Positions 9,476 to 17,064 of a DNA stretch of 64,000 nucleotides are shown here, piece by piece; the first letter of the stretch is position 1, and each line of letters begins with the position of its first letter. Made by a program: the position numbers and the translations under genes. Origin of the DNA: Pseudomonas phenolilytica (lineage in GTDB: Bacteria > Pseudomonadota > Gammaproteobacteria > Pseudomonadales > Pseudomonadaceae); NCBI RefSeq assembly GCF_021432765.1, contig NZ_CP058908.1:1-64000 (forward strand), in the 5' to 3' direction. The notes under the pieces are model-generated. The model did not search any database, was not told the origin of the DNA, and was given only the letters and a program-made list of their open reading frames with translations.

Positions 9476-9652
9476 ATGAGCACTATCGACAAGCCGAGAG
9501 GCCGCCAGGTGCGCCCCAACCGAGCCGAACTAACCGCAGCCTGGTCACGCATTCGTGATGCGGCAGATAAGGGCAGCATTCCCGCCAGCGCCCTTCTCAT
9601 CGCACTTAGCGAGAACAAGCCCTTTGTCAGCTGCCGGGAGCTTTTCGTATGA
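9476..9652 (+). CDS. Small hypothetical protein, first gene of a rightward operon
   Basis: A 58-residue protein from the ATG at 9476 (MSTIDKPRGRQVRPNRAELT); a GTG four codons upstream is possible. The N-terminus is basic, followed by a predicted helix. It overlaps the next gene by four bases (ATGA at 9649-9652), which supports coding. No family is recognised. The leader at 9430-9475 contains an ACATG/CATGT inverted repeat that could be an operator. Confidence 0.55.
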   Translation: MSTIDKPRGRQVRPNRAELTAAWSRIRDAADKGSIPASALLIALSENKPFVSCRELFV

Positions 9653-9834
9653 GCACCAGAGCCGCACAACTCGCAAACAAGCGCGACGACATACAGCGGC
9701 TCGCCGAGCAGCGAGGCCTGCAGATTGAAACGCTTCCCTCTGGCCACATTCGCGTCTTTGGCGTTGGCGTCGATATCCGCGTGGTCGACCTGGCGTACCT
9801 GAGCAGCTACGACCTGCTCCCGGCGACCCGATGA
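9649..9834 (+). CDS. Small hypothetical protein, second gene of operon
   Basis: A 61-residue protein (MSTRAAQLANKRDDIQRLAE and so on), mixed helix and strand, no signal peptide. It overlaps both neighbours by four-base ATGA junctions, indicating coupled translation. The pattern resembles an early or accessory phage operon. Function not recognised. Confidence 0.6.
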   Translation: MSTRAAQLANKRDDIQRLAEQRGLQIETLPSGHIRVFGVGVDIRVVDLAYLSSYDLLPATR

Positions 9835-10040
9835 GCGCGCTCGCCATCACCGCGCATGACCCGCACCCAAGGCCCTTCCACAAGGGATTTGCACCGAAGT
9901 ATCACGCTCGCCTAAAGCACGACGGCCGGACCCTGGCAGTGCTCCAAGGCGATACCCAGGAGAGCGCATTCAGCCGCGCCGAGCGCCTAACTGAAGCTCT
10001 CTTACTCAATCGCAGCAGCGTCTCGATCGAAGACGCCTGA
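9831..10040 (+). CDS. Small hypothetical protein, third gene of operon
   Basis: A 69-residue protein rich in histidine near the start (ITAHDPHPRPFHKGFAPKYHARLKH), then a helical C-terminus. It starts inside the previous stop codon (ATGA). A strong AAGGAGA site near its end serves the next gene. No family recognised. Confidence 0.6.
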   Translation: MSALAITAHDPHPRPFHKGFAPKYHARLKHDGRTLAVLQGDTQESAFSRAERLTEALLLNRSSVSIEDA

Positions 10041-10056
10041 CTCAAGGAGACATACC

Positions 10057-10911
10057 GTGTTCGGACTGAAACTGCTCAGCGAGCCTCAAGAACCCACCCT
10101 CGAAGATCAGCTTGAAGAAGCGCACGCGCTCGCTGATTCCTTGCGCAGCGAAATCGAAGCCGCAACGAACGACAGCACAGCTGCCAAGCGTCCCATCAGT
10201 GGGATGCACGACGATCTCCGCGCCACTGAAGGCGAGATTGATCGGCTCGGCCGCGAAATCGTGAAGCGCGACGACCTGCTGAATTGGAAGGCGGCGCGAG
10301 ACAGCGCCGACGCAGACATCAAGGCCGCTAAGAAAGAGATGGACGCAGCAGGCAAAGCCCTGGCGGCGCTTGATGCTGACTATGAAAAGGCGAGTGCCAA
10401 ACTGACCAAGCTGCAAGCCGCTGCCGATGCAGAACTCGCCGAGGCCAAACATAGCGAGAGCCAAGCTGCAGAGGCCTACGCAGCCGCAATGGCGCAGGGC
10501 AGCGAGTCTGAAGAAGCCGCCGCCCTGGACACGCTAAATGGTCGTTCCGAAGCGCTTGAGCAGGTCCAGCGCAAGACCGCTCGGCAGGCCGTCATCCTCC
10601 AAGCACTGCAAAGTCAGGTCGATTCGATTGAGCAGAAGCGTGCCGCTGAAAGGCAGCGCTTTGAGAGCGCCCGCGAGCGCCGGCTGCTCGCCGTACGACA
10701 CAAGCTCGGCGCACGGTGGGACGCGATGGCAAGCGAGATGTCGGAGCTGGCCGCTCAAATCGTCGCCGTGGATTGGGCAATTAGCCGCAATTCTCGGGCG
10801 ATGGACGACCTGCACATCCCCGTCACTGCGAAAGACGGTGGTGCGCCGATTACTGCGAGGAAAGTACGAGACTCCAGCGGCGCCATTGATGTCGACGCGC
10901 TGCGTCCCTGA
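10057..10911 (+). CDS. Long coiled-coil protein of the mobile element
   Basis: A 284-residue protein starting at a GTG (10057) with AAGGAGA nine bases upstream. Residues about 15-220 are almost wholly heptad-rich coiled coil, high in Ala, Glu, Lys and Asp, followed by a basic segment and a short non-helical tail (PVTAKDGGAPITARKVRDSS). No membrane or catalytic signature is visible. It precedes the tape measure region on the same strand. A structural or scaffold-like role is possible but unproven. Confidence 0.75.
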   Translation: MFGLKLLSEPQEPTLEDQLEEAHALADSLRSEIEAATNDSTAAKRPISGMHDDLRATEGEIDRLGREIVKRDDLLNWKAARDSADADIKAAKKEMDAAGKALAALDADYEKASAKLTKLQAAADAELAEAKHSESQAAEAYAAAMAQGSESEEAAALDTLNGRSEALEQVQRKTARQAVILQALQSQVDSIEQKRAAERQRFESARERRLLAVRHKLGARWDAMASEMSELAAQIVAVDWAISRNSRAMDDLHIPVTAKDGGAPITARKVRDSSGAIDVDALRP

Positions 10912-11050
10912 GTAAACCTGCAAGGCGCCCAGTCGGCCAGTGGCGTAGTAACCCCGACAGCCGGCGCGCTCCTACCTTTGGGGGCGGTGGTCGGCACTAC
11001 TCCAGGCAACTCATGCCAACCGCGACCGCCCGCCCCAAGAGGACAGCGCC

Positions 11051-11248
11051 ATGACCATCGATCTCAACAATGATTTTCTGCTGGACGGGGCTATCCGTTA
11101 CGCCCTGGCGGATATGGAGAAGCAGCGCGATTGCTTGCTCCGAGCCTTAGCAGGAAGCCAGGTCGACCGAGAATTCGTCCGCGGCATATTGAATCTTGCT
11201 CTCCCACTCATGGAGGACGGGGAATGTCTCGCTACCTCGGCGCACTAA
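11051..11248 (+). CDS. Small hypothetical protein upstream of the tape measure gene
   Basis: A 65-residue helical acidic protein (MTIDLNNDFLLDGAIRYALAD). A plausible AGAGGACAGCGCC leader precedes the ATG. It overlaps the next gene by 25 bases in another frame. Small overlapping genes in this position are often tail assembly chaperones in siphophages. Here that is only a positional suggestion, and no slippery sequence was identified. Confidence 0.55.
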   Translation: MTIDLNNDFLLDGAIRYALADMEKQRDCLLRALAGSQVDREFVRGILNLALPLMEDGECLATSAH

Positions 11249-11562
11249 TCGACCTGGCCTTCGATTTGTGGGATGAGGCGCGAGAACTACTGTTTGATCG
11301 CCTTAATAAGCCAGAACGGTCAATCAGCACGCCCCAACCGAATTTTGTCATCGCCGAGCGTACAGAAGACCGAGCACTCGACGAGGTTTTGCTCGTCGCT
11401 CTTGAGGAGCTGAATCTAAGGGCTCCCGGTATGGATCCAGACGACGTGACAACGCAGCGCACGCATCTGCTTGCAGCGCTAGCTGGCAATAAGGAGCACC
11501 GACTCATAGCAGCGCAAGTCCTCAAGGATCTTCACGTCGAAACAGAAGGGGCCGTCCAGTGA
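11224..11562 (+). CDS. Hypothetical protein directly upstream of the tape measure gene
   Basis: 112 residues from the ATG at 11224 (MSRYLGALIDLAFDLWDEAREL), preceded by GGACGGGGA. It is mostly helical and acidic. Its stop overlaps the GTG start of the tape measure gene (GTGA), so the two are coupled. This is the usual site of tail assembly chaperones, but no sequence match supports the name. Confidence 0.6.
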   Translation: MSRYLGALIDLAFDLWDEARELLFDRLNKPERSISTPQPNFVIAERTEDRALDEVLLVALEELNLRAPGMDPDDVTTQRTHLLAALAGNKEHRLIAAQVLKDLHVETEGAVQ

Positions 11563-13604
11563 AAAACGTAGCAACGCAGGTCGTCATCGACGGTAAGAAC
11601 AACACGCGCTCTGCCTTCGACGACCTCAACCGCCAGATTGACCAGACCAATCAAAAACTGGCCGTAGCCGGCAGGGTTTTTAAGGCTGCCTTTTCAGCTG
11701 CCGCTGTTACTGCCGCAGCTCGAAGCTACTCGACGCTGGCAGACCAAAGCACCCAGATCAATTCTCGGTTGAAGCTGACGGCGAGGTCCCAGGAAGAATT
11801 CAACCGCGCGCTAGGCGATGTGCGCCGGATTGCGAACGAAAACGGCGCCTCGATTACGTCGGTCACGCAGCTATATTCCCGCCTAACCCCCGCTCTGCGC
11901 GAAGCCGGTCGCAGCCAAACCGACGTCGCCAAGGTGACCGAGGCAGTTACCAAGGCAATGCGCATCTCTGGCGCGTCAGCATCAGAGTCCGCTTCAGGTA
12001 TCCAACAGTTCGCCCAGGCCCTGGGGGCCGGTGTGCTGCGCGGTGACGAGTTCAACAGCATCGCTGAAACCGCGCCACGCCTGATGCAGGCGCTGGCTGA
12101 TGGGCTTGGTGTACCAGTAGGAAAGCTGCGCGAGATGGCCGCCGCGGGCCAGCTTACGGCCGAAGTTGTCACGAATGCGTTGCTCACTCAGCTGCCTAAA
12201 CTGACGGCCGAGTTCGAGGCGATGGGCGAAACGTTCGGCACGGCCGGACAGCGTCTTGAGAACGCTGCTATCGATATGGTCGGCGCCTTCGACAAGATGA
12301 CCGGCGCATCTTCAGCGGCCACGAAGGCAATGAATGACCTTGCCGAAGCCATGAACAAGGTTTCGAGCGGTGAGTTCCTCGATACCTTCCGTGACGAGAA
12401 GCAGACAGTAGGCGGAATCAACACCGAGATATCGGTTCTGCTCTCCAAGCTTCGCGAGCTCAACAGCCAGCGAGACAAGCTGAAGAGCGGAAACTGGTTC
12501 GAACGCTTGGCTATGTCGCTGAGGGGAGTCACAGAGGAATCCATCAAGACCGAGGAGCAGCAAACCAAGCGGCAGATTCAATCGCTCCGTGACCAACTGA
12601 AGGGGCGGGCCGACGTAAACGAAGAGATATCGGCTGAAGAAAAAGCCCACGGCGACCGGATTGGCCAGCTGAAAGCCAATCAGCTTGAGTCCCTGAAGAA
12701 GAACTTAAGCGACGAAGAAAAGGCGCAGAAGGCTGCCAACGACAGAATGGCAAGCCTCAAAGCCGAACGCCTCCGGATTGAGGAAGAGTTCGCCACCTCG
12801 ATTAACAAGACGAGTGCAGGAGCAAGCGGAGAGCCGAGTTTCAACGGCGCCATGGGCCTGAAAGCCGGGGCGCGCGAATCCCTCCTGGTCGATAAGAACG
12901 GCGAGCAGACAGTGCGCCAGGCGAGAGAAGCGCTATCCATCCTGGAACAGCTCGAATCGGCCGGCGTGAATAGCTACGGATTCAAAGGCCTGAAGGAAGA
13001 GCTGCAAGCACTAGCGTTAGCTGGTAATGACCTGCAGCAGCAACAGGCACAAGAGAACATCGACCAGATTGGTAGCAGCATCGACTCGCTGAAAACGAAG
13101 ATCGACAGCCTGCCTAAGGTGGTCGTCGGCTTCGAGTACTCATCGGAAGACGACGCGACTATCAGAGGGATGATCGACCAGCTTGCGGTTGATCTGACGA
13201 GGCGGCTCACCATTCCCGTCAATGTCACCGGGCAGGCCGGCGCCATTAACAGTGATGTTCCGGATGTCCCGCAGTACGCAACTGGCGGCTACATCAGCGG
13301 CCCCGGCACCGGAACCAGCGACAGCATCCCGGCGCTCCTCTCGAATGGCGAGTACGTCATACGGGCGGCAGCCGTACGCAAGCTGGGCAAGAACGCGCTC
13401 GACCTACTCAACCGCGGGATCCACATCCCACGGTTTGCCGATGGCGGGATGGTTGGGACCGTTGCGAGCTTAGACACCGGGCCGCGCAATCTCGGATCGC
13501 TTGATATCAACCTCGGCGGCGATACGTTCCAAGTGCTGGCGGACTCCGCCCAAGCCGACCAGCTGCGCCTGGCCGCTAAGAAGTTCGGTCGCACCCACCG
13601 ATGA
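11559..13604 (+). CDS. Phage tail tape measure protein
   Basis: 681 residues from a GTG start overlapping the previous gene. The N-terminal tape measure domain (about residues 1-250) has the signature runs AITKAMRISGAS-like (VTEAVTKAMRISGASASES), GIQQFAQALGAGVLRGDEF and NSIAETAPRLMQALADGLGV. A long helical middle (about 250-520) follows. A glycine-rich end (ATGGYISGPGTGTSDSIPALLSNGEYVIRAAAV) is typical of siphophage tape measures. The protein sets tail length; at about 0.15 nm per residue it would specify roughly 100 nm. Unusually, no major tail or baseplate genes flank it. Confidence 0.93.
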   Translation: MKNVATQVVIDGKNNTRSAFDDLNRQIDQTNQKLAVAGRVFKAAFSAAAVTAAARSYSTLADQSTQINSRLKLTARSQEEFNRALGDVRRIANENGASITSVTQLYSRLTPALREAGRSQTDVAKVTEAVTKAMRISGASASESASGIQQFAQALGAGVLRGDEFNSIAETAPRLMQALADGLGVPVGKLREMAAAGQLTAEVVTNALLTQLPKLTAEFEAMGETFGTAGQRLENAAIDMVGAFDKMTGASSAATKAMNDLAEAMNKVSSGEFLDTFRDEKQTVGGINTEISVLLSKLRELNSQRDKLKSGNWFERLAMSLRGVTEESIKTEEQQTKRQIQSLRDQLKGRADVNEEISAEEKAHGDRIGQLKANQLESLKKNLSDEEKAQKAANDRMASLKAERLRIEEEFATSINKTSAGASGEPSFNGAMGLKAGARESLLVDKNGEQTVRQAREALSILEQLESAGVNSYGFKGLKEELQALALAGNDLQQQQAQENIDQIGSSIDSLKTKIDSLPKVVVGFEYSSEDDATIRGMIDQLAVDLTRRLTIPVNVTGQAGAINSDVPDVPQYATGGYISGPGTGTSDSIPALLSNGEYVIRAAAVRKLGKNALDLLNRGIHIPRFADGGMVGTVASLDTGPRNLGSLDINLGGDTFQVLADSAQADQLRLAAKKFGRTHR

Positions 13605-13611
13605 CCCGCTC

Positions 13612-14529
13612 ATGATAGATATCCTCACGTCCGCAACAGACAGTCGGTGGCTCCTCGTCCCATGGCTTAATGATGAGATGGCTCAACCCCTGCAGACAGT
13701 CCAAGCCTTCCAGCTGACTCACAGCCATCGCCTACCGGGCACGCTCGTTACGATGACGGCGAACGGTACCGCGATCATTCATATCATTGGCCCGATCCTA
13801 CGTTATGCGAACCGCAAGTACGTCAGCACGGAACAGTTAGCTCTCGACTTCAAAGCTGCTTTGGATAGCACTGCTGTGCGGTCGATCGTGCTCAACGTGG
13901 ACAGTCCCGGCGGCCAAGTTGCAGGCATCAATGAGCTAGCCGAACTGATCTACCGGGCGCGCCCAAGAAAGCGAATCACGGCCTATGTCGGTGGCACTGC
14001 AGCAAGCGCGGCTTACTGGATCGCCAGCGCAGCGCATCGGATCGTGATCGACGAAACCGCCCTGGTCGGCGGTATCGGCGCGGTGGCAGAGTACGCCGGC
14101 CGCACCGGCACCCTTCAGATCGTCAGCCGCAATGCTCCGAACAAGCGACCGGATCTATCTACCGAGCAAGGCCGCGCGAAGGTAGCCGAGACGATCGATG
14201 CGATCGGGGAGTTTTTTGCTCAACGGGTCGCTCGGAACCTCGGCGTAAAGCCTGAGCAGATTGCAAAGATTGGCGATCAAGGCGGGCTCCGAATGGGCGC
14301 TGACGCGGTTAGAGCTGGTCTAGCTCATGGCCTCGGGTCTCTGCAGACCGTGCTTGCAGGTAAGCCAGCAACGCTGCCGCCAGCGCGCAAGATCGCCCAG
14401 CCATCCAAGGCATCTACCGCAGCCATATCCGTACCAGCACCGGCAGCGCCTGAGCCTACCCCTGAAAATCTCGCGTCCCGCTCAGAGATAACGACGGCAA
14501 GCATCTGGCAAAAGAGGAACTGCCGATGA
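13612..14529 (+). CDS. S49 family peptidase (phage prohead protease C-like)
   Basis: 305 residues of the SppA/lambda gpC type. The fold signatures are LNVDSPGGQVAG (94-105) and GGTAASAAYWIASAA, with nucleophile candidate Ser132. The C-terminal third (from about 255) is Ala/Pro-rich and disordered. In tailed phages this enzyme processes head proteins, yet no portal or capsid gene is present, and it sits immediately after the tape measure gene, an atypical order. It has no signal peptide. The ATG at 13612 was chosen because it lies just after the tape measure stop; the reading frame extends further upstream inside that gene. It overlaps the next gene by four bases. Confidence 0.88.
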   Translation: MIDILTSATDSRWLLVPWLNDEMAQPLQTVQAFQLTHSHRLPGTLVTMTANGTAIIHIIGPILRYANRKYVSTEQLALDFKAALDSTAVRSIVLNVDSPGGQVAGINELAELIYRARPRKRITAYVGGTAASAAYWIASAAHRIVIDETALVGGIGAVAEYAGRTGTLQIVSRNAPNKRPDLSTEQGRAKVAETIDAIGEFFAQRVARNLGVKPEQIAKIGDQGGLRMGADAVRAGLAHGLGSLQTVLAGKPATLPPARKIAQPSKASTAAISVPAPAAPEPTPENLASRSEITTASIWQKRNCR

Positions 14530-15227
14530 TCCGCATCGTCGCCAAGGGATTCAAAGAGGCTAAGAAGGAGCTTGCCAGGATCGAGAAGCAGATCCCGTAT
14601 GCCACAGCCCGGGCGCTCACCTTCACGGCCAAGGCAGCTAAGCAGGACATTGAGAGCGAGATGCGCTCGGTATTCGACCGTCCTACCCGCTGGACGCTGA
14701 ATAGCCTCTATCTGGAAGCAGCGCGCAAGGACAAGCTGCAGGCTCGGATAGGTGTGAAGGGGGATGCAAGCCGGGGCGATCCGCCAAGCAAGTGGCTGAC
14801 CCCCGAGGTTCATGGTGGGACACGAACTCCAAAGCCCAGCGAACGCGCACTGCGTCAGCGTGGCTTGCTCCCTTCGGGCAAGTATGTGCTGCCAGGCAAG
14901 GGCATGAAGCTCGACTCGTTCGGCAACGTCAGCGGCGCCAGGATGAAGAGCATCCTCGAACGGATCGGACTCAAGCCACAGCAGGAAGACGGCAAGCCAA
15001 AGAACCGTCGAAGTGTCTTTGTCATTCGTCGAGGGAATCAGCCCATCGGAATTGCTGAGCGCACTGGCAAGGGGGCCGACAAGATGAGCGTGATCCTCGC
15101 CTTCGGTAGGCGCCCCACCTATAAGCGCCGACTGGACTTCTACCGCATCGCTGACAAGGCGATCGCCGTGAACCTGAACCGTGAGATGAAGAAAGCCTTG
15201 GCTCATGCCCTACGGACGGCTAGGTAG
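14526..15227 (+). CDS. Phage minor tail protein, gpZ-like
   Basis: 233 residues, highly basic. The N-terminal helical region (IPYATARALTFTAKAAKQDIESEMRS) is followed by a strand-rich core and a final helix (YRIADKAIAVNLNREMKKALAHAL). This is the layout of lambda gpZ-type head-tail joining or minor tail proteins. The assignment rests on overall pattern, so HK97 gp10-like is an alternative. It starts in the stop codon of the S49 gene and is followed by the large inverted repeat at 15238. Its order after the tape measure gene differs from lambda, where gpZ precedes it. Confidence 0.6.
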   Translation: MIRIVAKGFKEAKKELARIEKQIPYATARALTFTAKAAKQDIESEMRSVFDRPTRWTLNSLYLEAARKDKLQARIGVKGDASRGDPPSKWLTPEVHGGTRTPKPSERALRQRGLLPSGKYVLPGKGMKLDSFGNVSGARMKSILERIGLKPQQEDGKPKNRRSVFVIRRGNQPIGIAERTGKGADKMSVILAFGRRPTYKRRLDFYRIADKAIAVNLNREMKKALAHALRTAR

Positions 15228-15237
15228 CCCACCCCCA

Positions 15238-15506
15238 TTGGGTCCTTCCAGACCCACCCCCCTATCGCGGGTCAATTCGCGCGCGACCATTCGCTACTTA
15301 CGAGCCTTTCTCAGGGGTTGGTTGTTGTTTAGTAGTGCGAGTCCACCCCCTCCCCGCTTCCGCCCCGCTTGGGGCCTTGAGCCAGGCAGGCCGCGCCTTA
15401 AAACAACAACCGGAACCGGAAGCGGTCTGTCCTGTAAAAGTTCATATGTAGCGATAGGCCGCGCGCGAATTGACCCGCACTACCCCTCCCCTCCGGAAGG
15501 ACCCAA
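15238..15506. repeat. Large nested inverted repeat (imperfect 269-bp palindrome)
   Basis: Four perfect complementary arm pairs nest about one centre: 12 bp (TTGGGTCCTTCC at 15238-15249 with 15495-15506), 19 bp (15267-15285 with 15460-15478), 7 bp (15291-15297 with 15448-15454) and 11 bp (GGTTGTTGTTT at 15320-15330 with 15401-15411). The stretches between the first two arms are C-rich on both sides and cannot pair. A small GCCCC/GGGGC hairpin lies near the centre. No credible ORF spans it. It could be two inverted copies of a phage cos/pac-like motif, a replication origin or a miniature transposon. Confidence 0.9.
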
Positions 15507-15573
15507 GCCCCCCTGTACGGCTGAGATCAAATAGAGCAAGCCCGATAACCCCCATCGCCAACGGAGAGAATCA

Positions 15574-15771
15574 ATGTCGATCACCTACGGACGACCAGCG
15601 CAAGAAACCGTCCCGTTTCCGAGAGAACTTGCTGTCCTGATCGTAAAGAAGGCGTGTCGGATGGCAGAGAAGTTCGAGAACGAATGCATTGACACAATGC
15701 AGCGTGATGCCAGCCGAGCCCTCCAGCGTGGCACCGATCCTGCCGTAATTGTTCGCCAGCTTGGCCTCTGA
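15574..15771 (+). CDS. Small hypothetical protein downstream of the inverted repeat
   Basis: A 65-residue helical protein (MSITYGRPAQETVPFPRELA), ATG preceded by CGGAGAGAATCA. No family recognised. It stands alone between the palindrome and the DUF4224 gene on the same strand. Confidence 0.5.
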   Translation: MSITYGRPAQETVPFPRELAVLIVKKACRMAEKFENECIDTMQRDASRALQRGTDPAVIVRQLGL

Positions 15772-15954
15772 TAAACAATCATTGGATATCAAGTGGAGGG
15801 GGCAGTCGGCAGATGCGACCCAAGCGAACCCCCTGTCGGCACTATATTATCTAGTTGCCGAGTGGGGGCCACCCGGCACTGTCATCTACGTAGGGGGCTA
15901 GTCGTAAACGGGAGACTGCATTCAACCGCCCTCGCTCACACTGCTAAGGAGAGC

Positions 15955-16164
15955 ATGATGTTCCTTACGTCTGAAGAGCTTGAGCAACTAACCGGATATC
16001 AAAAGTCGTCAGCCCAGGCTCGCTGGCTGGCACGCGAACGCCTGCCATTCGTCAAAGGTGGAGACGGTAAAATGAAGGTATTGCGCCAAGCAGTTGAACA
16101 GCGACTAGGTTTGAAACCCGAAGCCTCGAAGCCAGAACCCAGGCTGAGACTCACTAGTATCTGA
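15955..16164 (+). CDS. DUF4224 family protein
   Basis: A 69-residue protein from the ATG at 15955 with AAGGAGAGC immediately upstream. The start MMFLTSEELEQLTGYQKSSAQARWL is the DUF4224 signature, followed by a basic helical segment and a Pro-rich end. In many Pseudomonas prophages this small protein sits just before the integrase and is suspected to act in excision or integration. Here the integrase is missing. The 180-base leader contains two GTCGGCA repeats that may be regulatory. Confidence 0.8.
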   Translation: MMFLTSEELEQLTGYQKSSAQARWLARERLPFVKGGDGKMKVLRQAVEQRLGLKPEASKPEPRLRLTSI

Positions 16165-16304
16165 CCGCACCCGCCCCTCGCCTGCTCAGTTTCGTCTATG
16201 ACTACCAAGCACTTCAGGTTAGGAGTTACGGCGTTGCGATCTACGCATAGTTACCACGTCGGTCGGGCCGCCGCCCCTAGGATCGATGTGCCGGCGATTC
16301 CTTA

Positions 16305-16532
16305 ATGGGCAACACCATGAAGATAGAGCTAATCAAGATCAGCGAATTTCAACGGCGCCGCTGGGGTGAGAACGGGACGCCTATGTGTGCGCAAGCGATC
16401 CGAAAGCAAATCAAGGATGGGAAGATTCCCGGAGAGCGGATCGGGAAACTTTGGTACGTAGACTGGACCGCCTACAAAAATGCAAATGGGAACGACCTAG
16501 TCGCGATGGTTCTGAGACGCGCTTTCGATTGA
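16305..16532 (+). CDS. Excisionase-like winged-helix DNA-binding protein
   Basis: 75 residues from the ATG at 16305, or 71 from the ATG at 16317 (MKIELIKISEF). The pattern KISEFQRRRWGENGTP...IRKQIKDGKIPGERIGKLWYVDWTAY fits the small winged-helix Xis/MerR-like proteins that bend attachment-site DNA: a helix-turn-helix with KIPGERIG, then a Trp/Tyr-rich wing. It is the last gene before tRNA-Arg(CCT), where an integrase would be expected. Neither start has a strong ribosome binding site. Confidence 0.7.
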   Translation: MGNTMKIELIKISEFQRRRWGENGTPMCAQAIRKQIKDGKIPGERIGKLWYVDWTAYKNANGNDLVAMVLRRAFD

Positions 16533-16766
16533 TCGAAGAGCAGCTCAAGCGGGTCGTGAGGCGTCCCAGCAGACGTTTCCTTTTCCGCTGTGGCTTCTGA
16601 CTTTGAAGAGGCCCTAGCTAACCAGAGGCGCTCGACTAGCTGTAAGTCTATTTACAGGAGTGCTTAACGAGCGGCCTGGCAATGCCTGCTGCAGATTTTC
16701 TGCACCCATGGCGCACCCATGGATTTGCGGAAAAATTCAAGAAACCAGCTAGGAGGCCTAGATATA
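16533..16766. other. Gap between xis-like gene and tRNA-Arg, integrase absent
   Basis: No supportable gene. A 6-bp dyad CTGTAA-N6-TTACAG lies at 16640-16657; its N10 spacing rules out a normal LexA box. Two tandem GCACCCATGG copies lie near 16702-16722. The minus-strand reading next to the tRNA (RKSMGAPWVQKICSRH) is open for only a short distance and could be a scrap of an integrase end; this is weak. Confidence 0.35.
16640..16657. promoter_or_regulatory. Operator-like dyad near attachment region
   Basis: A perfect inverted repeat, CTGTAA-GTCTAT-TTACAG, about 110 bases from tRNA-Arg(CCT). It could bind Xis, Int or a host repressor. The sequence shows only symmetry. Confidence 0.35.
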
Positions 16767-16843
16767 TGGCGTCCCAGGCGAGGTTCGAACTCACAACCTT
16801 CCCCTTAGGAGGGGGACGCTCTATCCAATTGAGCTACTGGGAC
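16767..16843 (-). tRNA. tRNA-Arg (CCT anticodon)
   Basis: A 77-nt cloverleaf with encoded CCA: GTCCCAG acceptor, anticodon loop CTCCTAAGG (CCT) and TTCGAAC T-loop. Its 3' end faces the mobile element directly, matching use as an integration site. Confidence 0.95.
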
Positions 16844-16906
16844 GTGCGCGCGGCATGTTAGCGAGCCGAGCCGTTTTTGTCATGTCACGTCACCCATCAG
16901 CCAGCA

Positions 16907-16985
16907 TGCAAAATGCAATTCCGATTTTTGAAATCATGCATCCTGCAATGCGCCACCGCCTCATAGTTATTCTAACTTGTTGATT
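16907..16985 (+). promoter_or_regulatory. Paired upstream activator-like sites and IHF site
   Basis: Two copies of CATGCA-N3-TGCAAT have their TGCA-N3-TGCA cores at 16907-16917 and 16937-16947, so their centres are 30 bp apart, about three helical turns. TAACTTGTTGATT at 16973-16985 matches the IHF consensus YAANNNNTTGATW. With the sigma54 promoter at 17013 this forms the classic enhancer-IHF-promoter layout. The activator is unknown. Confidence 0.55.
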
Positions 16986-17012
16986 TTAAAGTCATTTATT
17001 TTAGCCAGCCAC

Positions 17013-17028
17013 TGGCATGACGTGTGCT
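17013..17028 (+). promoter_or_regulatory. Predicted sigma54 (-24/-12) promoter
   Basis: TGGCATGACGTGTGCT has GG and GC elements separated by exactly ten bases, one mismatch from the TGGCAYG-N4-TTGCW consensus. It lies 37 bases upstream of the ATG at 17065 and downstream of the IHF-like and paired sites. Confidence 0.6.
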
Positions 17029-17064
17029 TACTATGGGATAGCCCATCAGCGAAGGATACGCATT

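Larger units (their letters stand above)
4437..16766. mobile_element. Prophage-derived or satellite-like element ending at tRNA-Arg(CCT)
   Basis: This block carries phage-type genes: tape measure protein, S49 peptidase, gpZ-like tail protein, DUF4224 protein, excisionase-like protein, umuDC, SRAP and an RsmF-like regulator. It also has many overlapping small ORFs and less GC-biased codon use than its flanks. It directly abuts the 3' end of tRNA-Arg(CCT), a common type of integration site. No terminase, portal, major capsid, major tail, baseplate, lysis, repressor or integrase gene could be found. The left edge is placed only approximately, between 4100 and 4437. It may be a decayed prophage or a helper-dependent satellite. 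Confidence 0.75.

Noticed and set aside
15205..15534. 109-codon reading across the inverted repeat
   Set aside because: Pro/Arg-rich shadow of palindromic DNA, no start signal.
16640..16657. Second LexA box
   Set aside because: The half-sites CTGT and ACAG are ten bases apart instead of eight, so the spacing is wrong for LexA.
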